DNA of 64,000 nt from Calditrichales bacterium MX18-03. GTDB taxonomy: Bacteria > Bacillota > Clostridia > Lutisporales > Lutisporaceae. The position numbers and the translations under genes were made by a program. The first letter of the stretch is position 1. Each line of letters begins with the position of its first letter. The notes under the pieces are model-generated. The model was not told the DNA's origin. It worked only from the letters and a program-made list of their open reading frames with translations, and searched no databases. Positions 41,380 to 50,404 of the stretch are shown here, piece by piece. The stretch is taken from NCBI GenBank assembly GCA_021083345.1, contig JAJGRE010000004.1, forward strand, positions 341,918-405,917, read 5' to 3'.

Positions 41380-44085
41380 ATGCAAAAATTACGCTTCAGT
41401 AAAAATTTGAAATTTTACATTGTAATGACAGTGCTTATAGGAATGGCGCTGTCTGGTTTTACGGTCAGCAGGGTATTCGCAGAGGGCAGTCTTATAAGCG
41501 ACCTGGAGCAGAGCTCGAGCTATGCAAGGCAATCTATTGATTATCTGTCAAATAGAAACATCATTATGGGTGACCTGAAAGGAAACTTTTATCCGGGACA
41601 GAACATCACACGGGCTCAGATGATTACCATCATCGTGCGCTCTTTGGGTTTGGATATAACAAATATCCCTGGACAAGCAACCTTTAAGGACGTGCCCAAG
41701 AGCCATTGGGCAAATCCATATGTGGAAACAGCGTACCGCGAAGGCATTGTAACCGGTATTTCCAGCGACCTGTTTGGTGTCAACGACCTGTGCACCCGTG
41801 AGCAAATGACAGTCATGTTCGTTCGTGCTCTGGGTGTATCCTATAGCAGCATCCATGCCGGACCTGTAATGGAAAATGTTAACAATCTGTCCGACAGGAA
41901 GAAAATTTCGAACTGGGCTGTAGGTTATGTGGAATTCGCTCTGGAAACAGGCCTGATGACCGGTACAGGCGGATCCGCTTTCGATCCGAAGTCCTTTGCA
42001 CGAAGAGAGCAGGCTGCCGTCGTAACCCACCGGTTCCTTAGCAATAAGGATATTATTATGGAGGTAACGACGACCGATGAAAAGGAATTGACCATCAAGG
42101 AGGTCATCGCCTTGGAAGAAAGCGTTGTGCTGGTTGAAACCTATGACCAGAACGGTCTGCCCATGGCACAGGGAAGCGGCTTTTATATCGGCAACGGATT
42201 GTTCATGACCAACTATCATGTGCTGGAAGGCGCAAGCTATTATGTTATGACGACAAACGGCGGCAAGCAGATTGAGGCAGCCGGCATCGTCCGGTACGAT
42301 AGGGATTTGGATCTGGCCATTGTCAAATCACAAAACCTCGTTATGATGCAGCCGCTGAAAATCGGCTCCAGAGGTATGGTGGAAAAGGGGGACAAGGTAG
42401 TTGCCATTGGTAATCCCCTTGGCTTTCAGAATACGGTGTCCGACGGGATTGTCAGCGGATTCCGGGAATTTACTTATGGTGATAACGGCATCGTCAATAT
42501 CGTACAGTTTACCGCTCCTATAACCAATGGAAGCTCCGGCGGCGCCCTTTTCAACATGCAGGGCTATGTCATCGGCGTTACTTCTTCCGGAACGGACGAC
42601 GGCAGTCTGTTTTTCGCTGTAGCCATCGACCACGCCAAGTCATGGATACAGGAGCTTAAGGCAAAAGCCTTTAAGGACATTACAGTCCTGGACATGCAGG
42701 ATGAAATCGACGCCTACATGAAGGTTTCGGAGGCGGATATCAAAAATACCGTCTATAAGGCCTTCAGGGCTTTGGAGGAAGAAGATATCAATGCTTATAT
42801 GGCTTTGATTCACAAATTCAATCCGACTTATGGCGCGCTGCGTGATTTTTACCTACCGCTCTTTAAAGAATATGATATGGATTACACCCTCAGCCGGGTG
42901 GATCTTCTGGAGAAGTCCTATGACACGGCCAAAGTCAGCATCAAATATTCAGCCAAGCGGGCCTTAGGGCCATCCTTAAGAGATATGGAAATCATCGGCT
43001 ACTATACACTGTCCAAATATGACGGCGAGTGGAAGATCTATCAGGTCCGGGAAACCCTGCTGCACTATCTTGAAGGCGACACCGGAAACGGTAATGTCGG
43101 CGGTGTCATGGACAACGTTCCCGGAACTGTTGATACCGGCGATATCAGCAGCAGCATCAACGGATCACCCCTGACCTTCCAGGTGAGTGACACCTTCCTG
43201 CATCCTGAAAAGCCGGTTATCTTTGTCACAGACATGAATAACAGCAAGGTAGTTTCCTATAACTATGAAACAAAAGAGGTTCAGGAAGCTTCCTTTGATT
43301 TGGCCCCGGAAAGGCTGACCTACTATGCCGGCGAAGTCTATGTCACCCTGCTGAAGGGAAAGCATAGTCCCTACTGGTGGCCGGAGAGTCAGGAAGGAGC
43401 CATCGCTATTCTGGATGGTGAAACCCTGGCTGTCAAGGAGCAGTTTGATATCGACATTGACCCCTTCGACATCATTGCCGGCAGGGACGGGTATCTGTAT
43501 ATCCCATCCGGCTCAGGCCAGACGGCACCTATGAAAAGCTATTCCCGACAGACACTGCAGGAGGTTTCAAAGACAACCATCCGAAACAGAAGCCAAGTGG
43601 AGCTGCATCCGACACTCAATAAGATTTACACGATTACATCGGATATCTCACCAAGAGACATGAGCGCCTATCGGATCGCCAACGGCGTCTTCCTGGACGG
43701 ACCTTTCCCGGGAGGCATCGACTCCCCATACCATGGCGATTATGCCATGTATACCAACTTCAGGATCTCACCTGACGGCAAGTATATTTTCAACGGTGCG
43801 GGCACCATCTTCTCCTGTGTGTTGAACAATCTCGGGGTCATGAACTATTACGGCAAGATCAGCAAGCCTTTTATCGACATCGCCTTTGACCTTGCGGGCA
43901 ACCGGTTCTTTACCGGGACAAACGGCGGCTTCATATACGAGTATGACTATGCCACCTTTAAGAGTACCAATACTTATAAAGTGCAGGGTGAGATCGTCGC
44001 CCTTTACCACAGAAGCGGCAAGCTGATTGCGCTGACGAAAGTAAACAGCAAGTATTATATAGAGGTTGTCAATACAGCTGAATAG
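41380..44085 (+). CDS. SLH-anchored HtrA-like serine protease with C-terminal propeller
   Basis: 901 residues. A signal peptide (about 1-30), three SLH domains (about 35-220, e.g. 'ITRAQMITIIVRSLG', 'CTREQMTVMFVRALG', 'FARREQAAVVTHRFL') that bind cell-wall polymer, a trypsin-like domain (about 235-425) with His in MTNYHVLEG, Asp in DRDLDLAIVK and Ser in TNGSSGGALFN, an NTF2-like segment, and a C-terminal YncE-type beta-propeller (about 610-900). All three catalytic residues are present and no PDZ domain is visible. Role inferred: surface protein quality control or processing. AGAGGTG precedes the ATG. Monocistronic. Confidence 0.9.
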   Translation: MQKLRFSKNLKFYIVMTVLIGMALSGFTVSRVFAEGSLISDLEQSSSYARQSIDYLSNRNIIMGDLKGNFYPGQNITRAQMITIIVRSLGLDITNIPGQATFKDVPKSHWANPYVETAYREGIVTGISSDLFGVNDLCTREQMTVMFVRALGVSYSSIHAGPVMENVNNLSDRKKISNWAVGYVEFALETGLMTGTGGSAFDPKSFARREQAAVVTHRFLSNKDIIMEVTTTDEKELTIKEVIALEESVVLVETYDQNGLPMAQGSGFYIGNGLFMTNYHVLEGASYYVMTTNGGKQIEAAGIVRYDRDLDLAIVKSQNLVMMQPLKIGSRGMVEKGDKVVAIGNPLGFQNTVSDGIVSGFREFTYGDNGIVNIVQFTAPITNGSSGGALFNMQGYVIGVTSSGTDDGSLFFAVAIDHAKSWIQELKAKAFKDITVLDMQDEIDAYMKVSEADIKNTVYKAFRALEEEDINAYMALIHKFNPTYGALRDFYLPLFKEYDMDYTLSRVDLLEKSYDTAKVSIKYSAKRALGPSLRDMEIIGYYTLSKYDGEWKIYQVRETLLHYLEGDTGNGNVGGVMDNVPGTVDTGDISSSINGSPLTFQVSDTFLHPEKPVIFVTDMNNSKVVSYNYETKEVQEASFDLAPERLTYYAGEVYVTLLKGKHSPYWWPESQEGAIAILDGETLAVKEQFDIDIDPFDIIAGRDGYLYIPSGSGQTAPMKSYSRQTLQEVSKTTIRNRSQVELHPTLNKIYTITSDISPRDMSAYRIANGVFLDGPFPGGIDSPYHGDYAMYTNFRISPDGKYIFNGAGTIFSCVLNNLGVMNYYGKISKPFIDIAFDLAGNRFFTGTNGGFIYEYDYATFKSTNTYKVQGEIVALYHRSGKLIALTKVNSKYYIEVVNTAE

Positions 44086-44096
44086 CCCTTCTATGC

Positions 44097-44131
44097 ACAA
44101 AAGAGCACTTCATGCAGAAGTGCTCTTTTGT
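44097..44131. terminator. Bidirectional terminator
   Basis: ACAAAAGAGCACTTC-ATGCA-GAAGTGCTCTTTTGT, a perfect 15-bp stem with A and T runs on each side. It ends the SLH protease gene and the convergent DUF3021-like gene. Confidence 0.92.
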
Positions 44132-44136
44132 ATTCG

Positions 44137-44568
44137 TCACCCGTTTGATTCAATCGATGCTTTTTTCTTCCCCAATTTATCGTTATACAGGGTCATCTGT
44201 CTGTACCACACGGCCGTAAGGATGAAGCTCAGAATTTCAGCCATGATGAAAGCAACATACCATGTTAAATCAAAAGCCGAACCGACGCCCTTTGTAAAGT
44301 CGAATAATGTCCATAGGATCAATAATATGGCCACCACGGTGAAATTGGTTAAAATGCCTGCTACGGGTCTTCTTCTGAATCTCATAAACACATAGAACAG
44401 GAAGAAAATTGAGACACACCCGATAAGAGCGCCTTTTGCCATGCTTATAAACATATAGGACCATATTATCGCATGCTTGCTTATAACCACCGTCGATATG
44501 ATTTCAATTACCGCTCCGATCAAGGAAGCCAAAAAACCGTATAAAATATAAACTTTTACTTTATCCAT
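44137..44568 (-). CDS. DUF3021-like four-helix membrane protein
   Basis: 143 residues with four membrane segments (for example 'YILYGFLASLIGAVIEIIS' and 'FTVVAILLILWTLFDF'). DUF3021 proteins are regularly encoded right after a LytTR regulator and control it from the membrane; here the LytTR gene ends ten bases upstream on the same strand. No enzyme motif is seen. The family call rests mainly on topology and this context. Confidence 0.72.
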   Translation of the reverse strand: MDKVKVYILYGFLASLIGAVIEIISTVVISKHAIIWSYMFISMAKGALIGCVSIFFLFYVFMRFRRRPVAGILTNFTVVAILLILWTLFDFTKGVGSAFDLTWYVAFIMAEILSFILTAVWYRQMTLYNDKLGKKKASIESNG

Positions 44569-44578
44569 AAAATATCCT

Positions 44579-45127
44579 CTACATTCCCAGAAATTCTTTA
44601 AAGCCCTTTACATAATTTTTAGATACTTCGATTTCTGTACTGCTGTTATTGAACTTTAAAACAAGACGCCTCCCGAACCATGGGATGATCTCCTTAACAT
44701 TCGCTATATTGACAATAAAGGGTTTCCCCACTCTGATAAAGCTGTCCTGCGGAAGCCTTGCTTCCAGCTCGTAAAGTTTTTCCTTTACCTTGTACTCTTT
44801 TTTGCCGGTAATGCAAAAAACGTAGTTGCCCCTGCCTTCAAAAAAATCCACCTGTTTTAAAGGGATGACTTCATATCTGTCGTCACTTTTCCCGACAATT
44901 GTACTGATGCTCTCTTCACCTGCTCTAGACAGCTTCTCGAGAAGTTCAATAAGCCTCGCCATGTTCTGCATATCGAACACTATCGCTATTTTGCCCTTTG
45001 GAATTTCATACCCCGATTCGACAATAGCAGTATCTGACGTATCGTCTATGGCGATACCTCTGGCAGACAGCAGCTCAACCAGAATGCCTCTTAAATTGTC
45101 TGAGCAAATCAAGTTTGTTCTCATCAT
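44579..45127 (-). CDS. LytTR-domain transcriptional regulator without receiver domain
   Basis: About 182 residues from ATG 45127 (a second ATG follows at 45124). The N-terminal 80 residues are not a receiver domain; the C-terminal LytTR domain (about 85-182) carries 'VDFFEGRGNYVFCI', 'YELEARLPQDSFIRVGKPFIVN' in blocks and 'EVSKNYVKGFKEFLG'. Paired with the DUF3021-like membrane protein it forms a known one-component module. Direct repeats with LytTR spacing at 47110-47143 are a plausible target. Confidence 0.82.
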   Translation of the reverse strand: MMRTNLICSDNLRGILVELLSARGIAIDDTSDTAIVESGYEIPKGKIAIVFDMQNMARLIELLEKLSRAGEESISTIVGKSDDRYEVIPLKQVDFFEGRGNYVFCITGKKEYKVKEKLYELEARLPQDSFIRVGKPFIVNIANVKEIIPWFGRRLVLKFNNSSTEIEVSKNYVKGFKEFLGM

Positions 45128-45160
45128 AACGCTCTCACATGAATTAAAATCTTTATTTTC

Positions 45161-45189
45161 ATTATAATTAATGTCAGCTGGCCAGTAAA
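45161..45189 (-). promoter_or_regulatory. Promoter of the LytTR/DUF3021 operon
   Basis: Minus strand TTTACT (45184-45189), 17 bp, TATAAT (45161-45166), 34 bp before the start codon. Confidence 0.6.
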
Positions 45190-45226
45190 GAACAATCAAT
45201 CTGACGCCAAGGATTCCTTTGACTGC

Positions 45227-46369
45227 TTACAGTATTCGCTTTAGTATGGGTATCCTTCTGAAGATGAAATACGTTGCTAAAAAGCACGCCGGAACACCTA
45301 TCCCGGAGAGAAGCAGCCATTTGGCCAGCGGCGGCAGTACAAGCCCCCGAAGCAGCAACGACAGGTACACGATTATGGGTGTATGAAAAACATAGACAGC
45401 AAAGGCGTTATCCGAAAGAACCTTTACAAGCCTGTTCTGATGGTTGAACGCTTCCCGGAAAAGCGCTATCAGTACGATTGTCGTACCAACGCTAATAGAT
45501 GATTCCCATAATGCGAAGGAAGCACTCTGCCAGTTCATGCCTCCCATATAGGCAGTTGAGCCGTTGACAGCGCCGCCGGCTGCCATGATGACAGACCAGG
45601 GGATCAGCCCTCCCAGTACCAAAGCAATAAGTCCTTTAAGCCCGAACCGGTTTTGTATTGTGGAAAACCAATTATTCCGATACGCATATACGCCGGTGAT
45701 AAAGAGGAAGATGTACTGTGAGAAGTAGCACAGCTGCATGTTCATGATGCTGGTCCCTATAGGCTGTATCAGCCTTATAATGAACGCACTGGCAGAGATC
45801 AGCAATGCCAGCAGGACAATGTGGGCAGCTTTAATCTCTTTTCGCTGAGTATCCTGCACCTTTCCATCTTTTATCAAACGGACAAGGGCATAAATGCAAG
45901 AGAAAATCAAAACAGCAAACGCAAACCACAGCGGACCTGAGTCCCCTAAGAACTGAAAGCTTTTCAAGCGCCACCAGTAATAATGGATAAAATCATGTCT
46001 TGGAGCCGGCCATCTGAAGCCCAGCAGAAAGTACTCCGTAAAAGGGTGTATTACAAGCATGAAGAACAGTGTGGGCACCCCCAGCCTGATGAACCTGTCT
46101 TTCAGAAACCGCTTCAGGCCTTTTTTGTCAAATGCACCCGGGGTAAAAAAACCTGATATCAGGAAAAGGAACCCCATAAAGTACCCTTGAGTGTATGACA
46201 TCGAATAACCGAATACTATTGTGGAGATCAGGTCAAGCGGTACCCCTTCCTTGTAATACCAACCGCCGAAGCCGCTGTATGTAACGGCAAAGTGAAGCAT
46301 AACCACAAATACAATCATCAGAAGCCTCAAATTATCAATATAAGCATACCTTTCAACTTTTCTTTCCAT
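45227..46369 (-). CDS. Acyltransferase family 3 membrane protein
   Basis: 380 residues with about ten membrane segments. The acyltransferase-3 hallmark 'RYAYIDNLRLLMIVFVVMLHF' (catalytic His) is at the N-terminus, and 'LFLISGFFTPG' and 'KDRFIRLGVPTLFF' match OpgC/MdoC-like members. These enzymes move acyl groups onto extracytoplasmic glycans or lipids. GGAGGT lies eight bases before ATG. It follows the gene at 46999 by 66 bp and is probably cotranscribed. Confidence 0.85.
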   Translation of the reverse strand: MERKVERYAYIDNLRLLMIVFVVMLHFAVTYSGFGGWYYKEGVPLDLISTIVFGYSMSYTQGYFMGFLFLISGFFTPGAFDKKGLKRFLKDRFIRLGVPTLFFMLVIHPFTEYFLLGFRWPAPRHDFIHYYWWRLKSFQFLGDSGPLWFAFAVLIFSCIYALVRLIKDGKVQDTQRKEIKAAHIVLLALLISASAFIIRLIQPIGTSIMNMQLCYFSQYIFLFITGVYAYRNNWFSTIQNRFGLKGLIALVLGGLIPWSVIMAAGGAVNGSTAYMGGMNWQSASFALWESSISVGTTIVLIALFREAFNHQNRLVKVLSDNAFAVYVFHTPIIVYLSLLLRGLVLPPLAKWLLLSGIGVPACFLATYFIFRRIPILKRIL

Positions 46370-46435
46370 TTCTCTATACCTCCAAATCTTAAACCAAAGG
46401 ATTTTTCATCTTATACTCTCTGAAGTTTTTAATGC

Positions 46436-46999
46436 CTAGCATCTGGCTTTTGGTTGATCCTTTCGAAGGAACATCAACGAGCCGATCACGATTAGTGCTA
46501 TAGGAAGTATCAAGCCTGCGTCGACATTGCCGAAGGAGATGTCAAACAGCCTCCAAAGCGCTCTCAAGACCGGTATAAAGGTTATCCGGTACAACATGGA
46601 CAGCGATGCCAGAACTGCTACCGTTGTCAGTATCAAACCGATCAGAAGCGCTCCCATATTCCTTTTTCCGAACGCATACAGCTGAAATAAACCTAAAGCT
46701 ACTGAGAAAATATATACAGGCCATGTGTATGAAGAAAACGCCCAGTCAGTACCGACTTCAAAATAGAACAACAAACTTATGGTCGTCAGTATCCCTCCCG
46801 GAACTAAAAGACCTGGCATTCTTCCAGTGGCAAAATAGGCAAGCTCGAAAAACAGACCGAGGCCTAAAACGAATATGGGCCAAAAATCTCCGTCGCTGAA
46901 GCTTAGGAACTCAAAACCGAGCAAGTACTTTGGGATCAGAAGCAGCAAACCAAATACGATCAGCAGAACTCCCGGCAGGATATTACTTTTTCTTTCCAT
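46436..46999 (-). CDS. Membrane protein with LiaF/DUF5668-like topology
   Basis: About 187 residues from ATG 46999 (GAGGTG six bases upstream). Six or more hydrophobic segments arranged as helical pairs ('ILPGVLLIVFGLLLLIPKYLLG', 'WPIFVLGLGLFFELAYFATG', 'PVYIFSVALGLFQLYAFGKRN' as shorter blocks) resemble the N-terminal part of LiaF-type envelope-stress proteins. The start lies downstream of paired direct repeats, suggesting LytTR control. Confidence 0.6.
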   Translation of the reverse strand: MERKSNILPGVLLIVFGLLLLIPKYLLGFEFLSFSDGDFWPIFVLGLGLFFELAYFATGRMPGLLVPGGILTTISLLFYFEVGTDWAFSSYTWPVYIFSVALGLFQLYAFGKRNMGALLIGLILTTVAVLASLSMLYRITFIPVLRALWRLFDISFGNVDAGLILPIALIVIGSLMFLRKDQPKARC

Positions 47000-47051
47000 A
47001 AAAAACACCTCATATTTTATAATTTCCCGGCATCATGCCGCTTTTGATTTC

Positions 47052-47143
47052 ATTATAAAGAAAACACCCCGCATCCGAAATAAAATCGGTTTATCAGATA
47101 CAATAGTCGTGTTAACAGGTACATTATGGATGTTAAGAGGTAC
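47052..47143 (-). promoter_or_regulatory. Direct repeats with 21-bp spacing upstream of the membrane protein/acyltransferase operon
   Basis: TGTTAACAGGTAC at 47110-47122 and TGTTAAGAGGTAC at 47131-47143 are near-identical and exactly 21 bp apart, the spacing used by LytTR regulators. On the minus strand a TATAAT lies at 47052-47057, with a poor -35 about 17 bp further upstream. The sequence differs from the repeats at 4530 and 11002, so a different LytTR protein is expected, most simply the one at 44579. Confidence 0.55.
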
Positions 47144-47170
47144 GAATTTGATGAGCTAAAAAAGCATAAA

Positions 47171-47197
47171 AAAAGAACCCTGTTCTTCAGGTTCCTT
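47171..47197 (-). terminator. Terminator of the MFS/kinase operon
   Basis: GGAACCTG-AAGAA-CAGGGTTC followed on the minus strand by seven T. Confidence 0.8.
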
Positions 47198-47207
47198 TTC
47201 TTTCAGC

Positions 47208-47669
47208 TTATCGCGTATCCTCACGCCAGCTTTCCGCGACGAATTCTCCTTCTTCGGACATCGTCACCAGATAGATCTCATCATAGCCTTCATCATAGGT
47301 AGGCGGATGCATCAGTGAATAGGTCCGGCGCAAACCTGCCTCCGGTATCCTCTCCTTACCGGACCTCCCCTTGTTTCTTTCCATGCAGGCTGCAATATCA
47401 GGGCGGAAATAATAGCCGATAACCCGGAAACCGGACGCTTTGGCTGCCTGAATATACTTCTCCCTGTCTCCGGGGGTTGGATTGGTGTTGTCCACCACAA
47501 AGGGCACCTTCGCCTGCAAGCAAGCATCCAGCACCATTTTTTCCTTTGGCCTCGTCTTCAGCATATCGAGATTGATTCGGACATGGGTAGTAAAAAACCT
47601 TTCCTTATAAAAAGTGCTTTTGCCACTGGCCTGAATCCCTGTGAATATAATCGCTTCCGGCATCCTCAT
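47208..47669 (-). CDS. P-loop kinase-like protein (AAA_33/zeta-toxin-like)
   Basis: 153 residues. Walker A 'GIQASGKSTFYKE', a conserved 'RINLDMLKTRP' segment, 'VVDNTNPTPGDREKYI' and 'RPDIAACMERNKGRSGKERIP' match polynucleotide-kinase-like ATPases (AAA_33), small cytosolic kinases of uncertain substrate. Its ATG overlaps the stop of the MFS gene (ATGA), so the two are coupled. Confidence 0.82.
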   Translation of the reverse strand: MRMPEAIIFTGIQASGKSTFYKERFFTTHVRINLDMLKTRPKEKMVLDACLQAKVPFVVDNTNPTPGDREKYIQAAKASGFRVIGYYFRPDIAACMERNKGRSGKERIPEAGLRRTYSLMHPPTYDEGYDEIYLVTMSEEGEFVAESWREDTR

Positions 47670-48847
47670 CGCTCCCCATCCAAAATTGTTTTCAGTTTCC
47701 CCAGAAAAAAGCCCGAAGCCAAGGGTGCCAATCCGATAAATAAAAGATAGAATCTCAATATGGAAAGCTCTTTGGAAACAAACAGCATGGCAATCAAGAC
47801 GCCTGCGCTGGAAATCCTGCCCAAATTGACCACAAAATCCTTATTGATCATATATTCAATTCGCCGGTCCTCCTCATGCTCCTCGCTGATGACGTTGAAA
47901 GTAGCAGAGTTCAGCTGGATCAGAAAAAACGGAACGAAAAAAGCATCCATAATGACATAAGCCAGCAGCGTCCAGTAATCTACCCTGAAGACCAGACCCA
48001 ATACTGCCAGCAAGGACCCGGCAGCCCCCATGCCGATTGCAAGCCGCCTCCTGGGGGGCTTGATGATCTTCTGCACCAGAACATAGGACAAGGAGGTAAT
48101 GAGCGAAGCGATGAAGGTCAACTTGCCCAGGGACAATTCGCTTCCGGTGGCCTCCATGATCAGGATGTTGATGACGAAAACGATGGTGACATCCCTTAAA
48201 GTCCAGAGCCCTGTGGCTCTCATAATGGTGCGCCAGTCTTTGCTGTTGCCTGAAAAGACGATTGAGAAGTCCAGACTTCTGCCATAGTTCTTGCACCTTA
48301 AAAGTGTACTGATCCCGAGCAGGATGACGAATAACGCAAGCGTCGCTGCAAAGACCACATAATAGCCCTTCATTCCGGCCAATGTGCTGATGATATATGC
48401 AGATACCATCGGTGCAGCAGCTGCAGCAATGGAGGAACAGCTTCCGTTGAAGCCGTTGAAGGTATCCCGGTTGTTGACATGGGTGAAGTCAAAGCTCAGC
48501 GTATTGAAGGCCAGCCAGTAGAAACCTATGGCTAGGCCGAAGATCATGCCGAGAAAGTAAATATAATAAATACCTCTATTCCCCCATAACATGATCAACG
48601 CGAAAAACAAGGCATAGGTCAGCAGTCCGATGCGCAGCGACCATATCCCGTTCTTTTTCTTTGCCAGTGCTCCGCCTGCAACAAAAGCAACGGGTGTAAA
48701 AATGTAATGCATCAGATTATAAAGCACGATGACGGCAAAATTGTTTGTCTGCTTCCAGAAGAATACGTTTATAAAAATGCCGGACAGTCCCATTGCAAAA
48801 GTAAAAAGCGCGCTGACCAGCAGCAGGATCTTGGCCTCTTTACACAT
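47666..48847 (-). CDS. MFS transporter
   Basis: 393 residues with about 12 membrane segments and a long central cytoplasmic loop near residues 190-215. 'GGALAKKKNGIWSLRIGLLTYALFF' shows the loop-2/3 region of major facilitators. The substrate is unknown; its coupling to a P-loop kinase gene could point to a phosphorylatable substrate, but this is only a guess. AGGG precedes the start. Confidence 0.83.
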   Translation of the reverse strand: MCKEAKILLLVSALFTFAMGLSGIFINVFFWKQTNNFAVIVLYNLMHYIFTPVAFVAGGALAKKKNGIWSLRIGLLTYALFFALIMLWGNRGIYYIYFLGMIFGLAIGFYWLAFNTLSFDFTHVNNRDTFNGFNGSCSSIAAAAAPMVSAYIISTLAGMKGYYVVFAATLALFVILLGISTLLRCKNYGRSLDFSIVFSGNSKDWRTIMRATGLWTLRDVTIVFVINILIMEATGSELSLGKLTFIASLITSLSYVLVQKIIKPPRRRLAIGMGAAGSLLAVLGLVFRVDYWTLLAYVIMDAFFVPFFLIQLNSATFNVISEEHEEDRRIEYMINKDFVVNLGRISSAGVLIAMLFVSKELSILRFYLLFIGLAPLASGFFLGKLKTILDGER

Positions 48848-48942
48848 AGATTCCCTCTTTCCGTGTTGTCATTGGTATCTATGTTATTATGCACACAACA
48901 AAGAGGCTCTATAAGATACTAATTTTTGATGTTCAGCCCATT

Positions 48943-50106
48943 TTATCCAGCATGACTTTCATCCATAATTTTACATAATTGCGTCATATCGATTTCTGTA
49001 GAAAAACCCTCGTCATCCCAATGGTTCCGGCATCCGCAGTAATCCAGCAGCACGCATTGGGCTGCAATCCCCAACGCCTTGGCCTTCCAACCCCCGGCAA
49101 GCAGGTTGGTGACACAGGCTACGCCGATAATGCCAAGCTCGCCTTCCTCCACGTTGCCCTCTGAAAATGCAGCGGATTCATGGGGGATGATGAAGATCTC
49201 ATAGCCCTTTTTCCCGCCGATTTGTTTTATCTTATTGACCTGGCAATCCGGATCGCAGCTTTCGCAAAACAGGGTGCCGCTTTCCTCCCGGGCTTGACAT
49301 GCCCCGGTGAGCCTCTTTCGGATGCAGGCCGGCAGCAGGACCGCCTTGCTCCTGGCGCGGATGAAATCAGCCCGGTAGGCCCGGTTCATAATCTCGGCAC
49401 CCACCATGTTCAAATGATACTCCAGCCGCTGTCGGCTGCAAAATATCAAATCTTCACGCCAGCGGCGGGTTTCACCCACATCGGCCAAAAAAGGCTCCAC
49501 GCCTTCGGTATACCGTCCCAACACAGCGTTGCTTTTCTCCTCAAACCACATGGCAAAGGAAACGGCTTCGGCAATCAGGTCGGCAGCTTCAGCTTCATCA
49601 ATTGAGCGCAGGTAGCCTAGCCAATTTTCAAAACGCTTGACCTCCTGGACAAACTCGCCGGTTGCAGTCAGCCAGTCCATCAGATTCGCCAGGTTCTTTA
49701 CGGTGAACTGCAGCTGTGCCACCAGCTCAGGCCGATGCTCCGAATACAGGACAAAAGTTCCCAGTATCCCTCTGAAAAAATCCGCTCCGGGCTTCAGGGT
49801 TCCCCCCTTCTGCCGCATCTCCACCAGACCCGACAAGACTTCCTTGGATATCTTGTTCAGCACGATGCCATCATCACTGTAGCGAAGCCATAAAACGCCA
49901 AGAGTCAGCATCTCCAGCATATATTCCTCATCCGTGCGCGCTGCTTCCGGCTGATGCTGCTGTATGAACGCTTTCAGCTTCCGTATCCATGGCTCAGCCA
50001 CCTGCTGCCCCTCTTCCAGAACGGCATCTGCAAGCCCTGCGGCATCCCGGTAGTACCGGCTGGCGTCCTTTTCTCCCGCTCTCAACGTGTAGGTGATGAT
50101 TTTCAT
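48943..50106 (-). CDS. DUF116 cysteine-rich protein
   Basis: 387 residues. The N-terminal half is helical and not recognised; the C-terminal half (about 235-375) is a DUF116 domain with 'LLPACIRKRLTGACQA', 'CESCDPDCQVNKIK', 'GVACVTNLLAGGWKAKALGIAAQCVLLDYCGC' given here as separate blocks. The many cysteines suggest metal or Fe-S binding. Function unknown. It is divergent from the UbiD operon, and both promoters lie in the 298-bp gap. Confidence 0.78.
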   Translation of the reverse strand: MKIITYTLRAGEKDASRYYRDAAGLADAVLEEGQQVAEPWIRKLKAFIQQHQPEAARTDEEYMLEMLTLGVLWLRYSDDGIVLNKISKEVLSGLVEMRQKGGTLKPGADFFRGILGTFVLYSEHRPELVAQLQFTVKNLANLMDWLTATGEFVQEVKRFENWLGYLRSIDEAEAADLIAEAVSFAMWFEEKSNAVLGRYTEGVEPFLADVGETRRWREDLIFCSRQRLEYHLNMVGAEIMNRAYRADFIRARSKAVLLPACIRKRLTGACQAREESGTLFCESCDPDCQVNKIKQIGGKKGYEIFIIPHESAAFSEGNVEEGELGIIGVACVTNLLAGGWKAKALGIAAQCVLLDYCGCRNHWDDEGFSTEIDMTQLCKIMDESHAG

Positions 50107-50404
50107 GATTCAGCGCCCCCCTTTGACCCCAGCTCTATTTAGAAGTTTTTACTGATTTCTATTAAACATCTTTATGCTAAAATTCCTATCGATAATTATT
50201 AATATACCACAAAATGCAATTAATGTTAACGCAAGTAATTTGTTCCACCGCAGCTTGAGGAACGTTGCCCTCCCTCAGAGGAAATGGCAATGGTCTAACC
50301 GAGAAAAACATTTTTTCATAGTAATAATTCCAATATTGTTCTACAATATTATTAGTACAGATGTTATACTTTTAATGAAATCTATTCACTCAAGGAGAAT
50401 GAAA
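50107..50404. promoter_or_regulatory. Divergent promoter region before the UbiD operon, with an inverted repeat
   Basis: 298 bp, AT-rich toward the UbiD side. It contains a perfect inverted repeat AATATTG-TTCTA-CAATATT (50332-50350) and a TATACT box near 50364-50369. The repeat lies where a -35 would be and could be an operator. I see no riboswitch. Confidence 0.45.

Noticed and set aside
50174..50404. N-terminal extension of UbiD
   Set aside because: The family N-terminus begins at the ATG at 50405, which has AAGGAG upstream; the earlier part is AT-rich promoter DNA.
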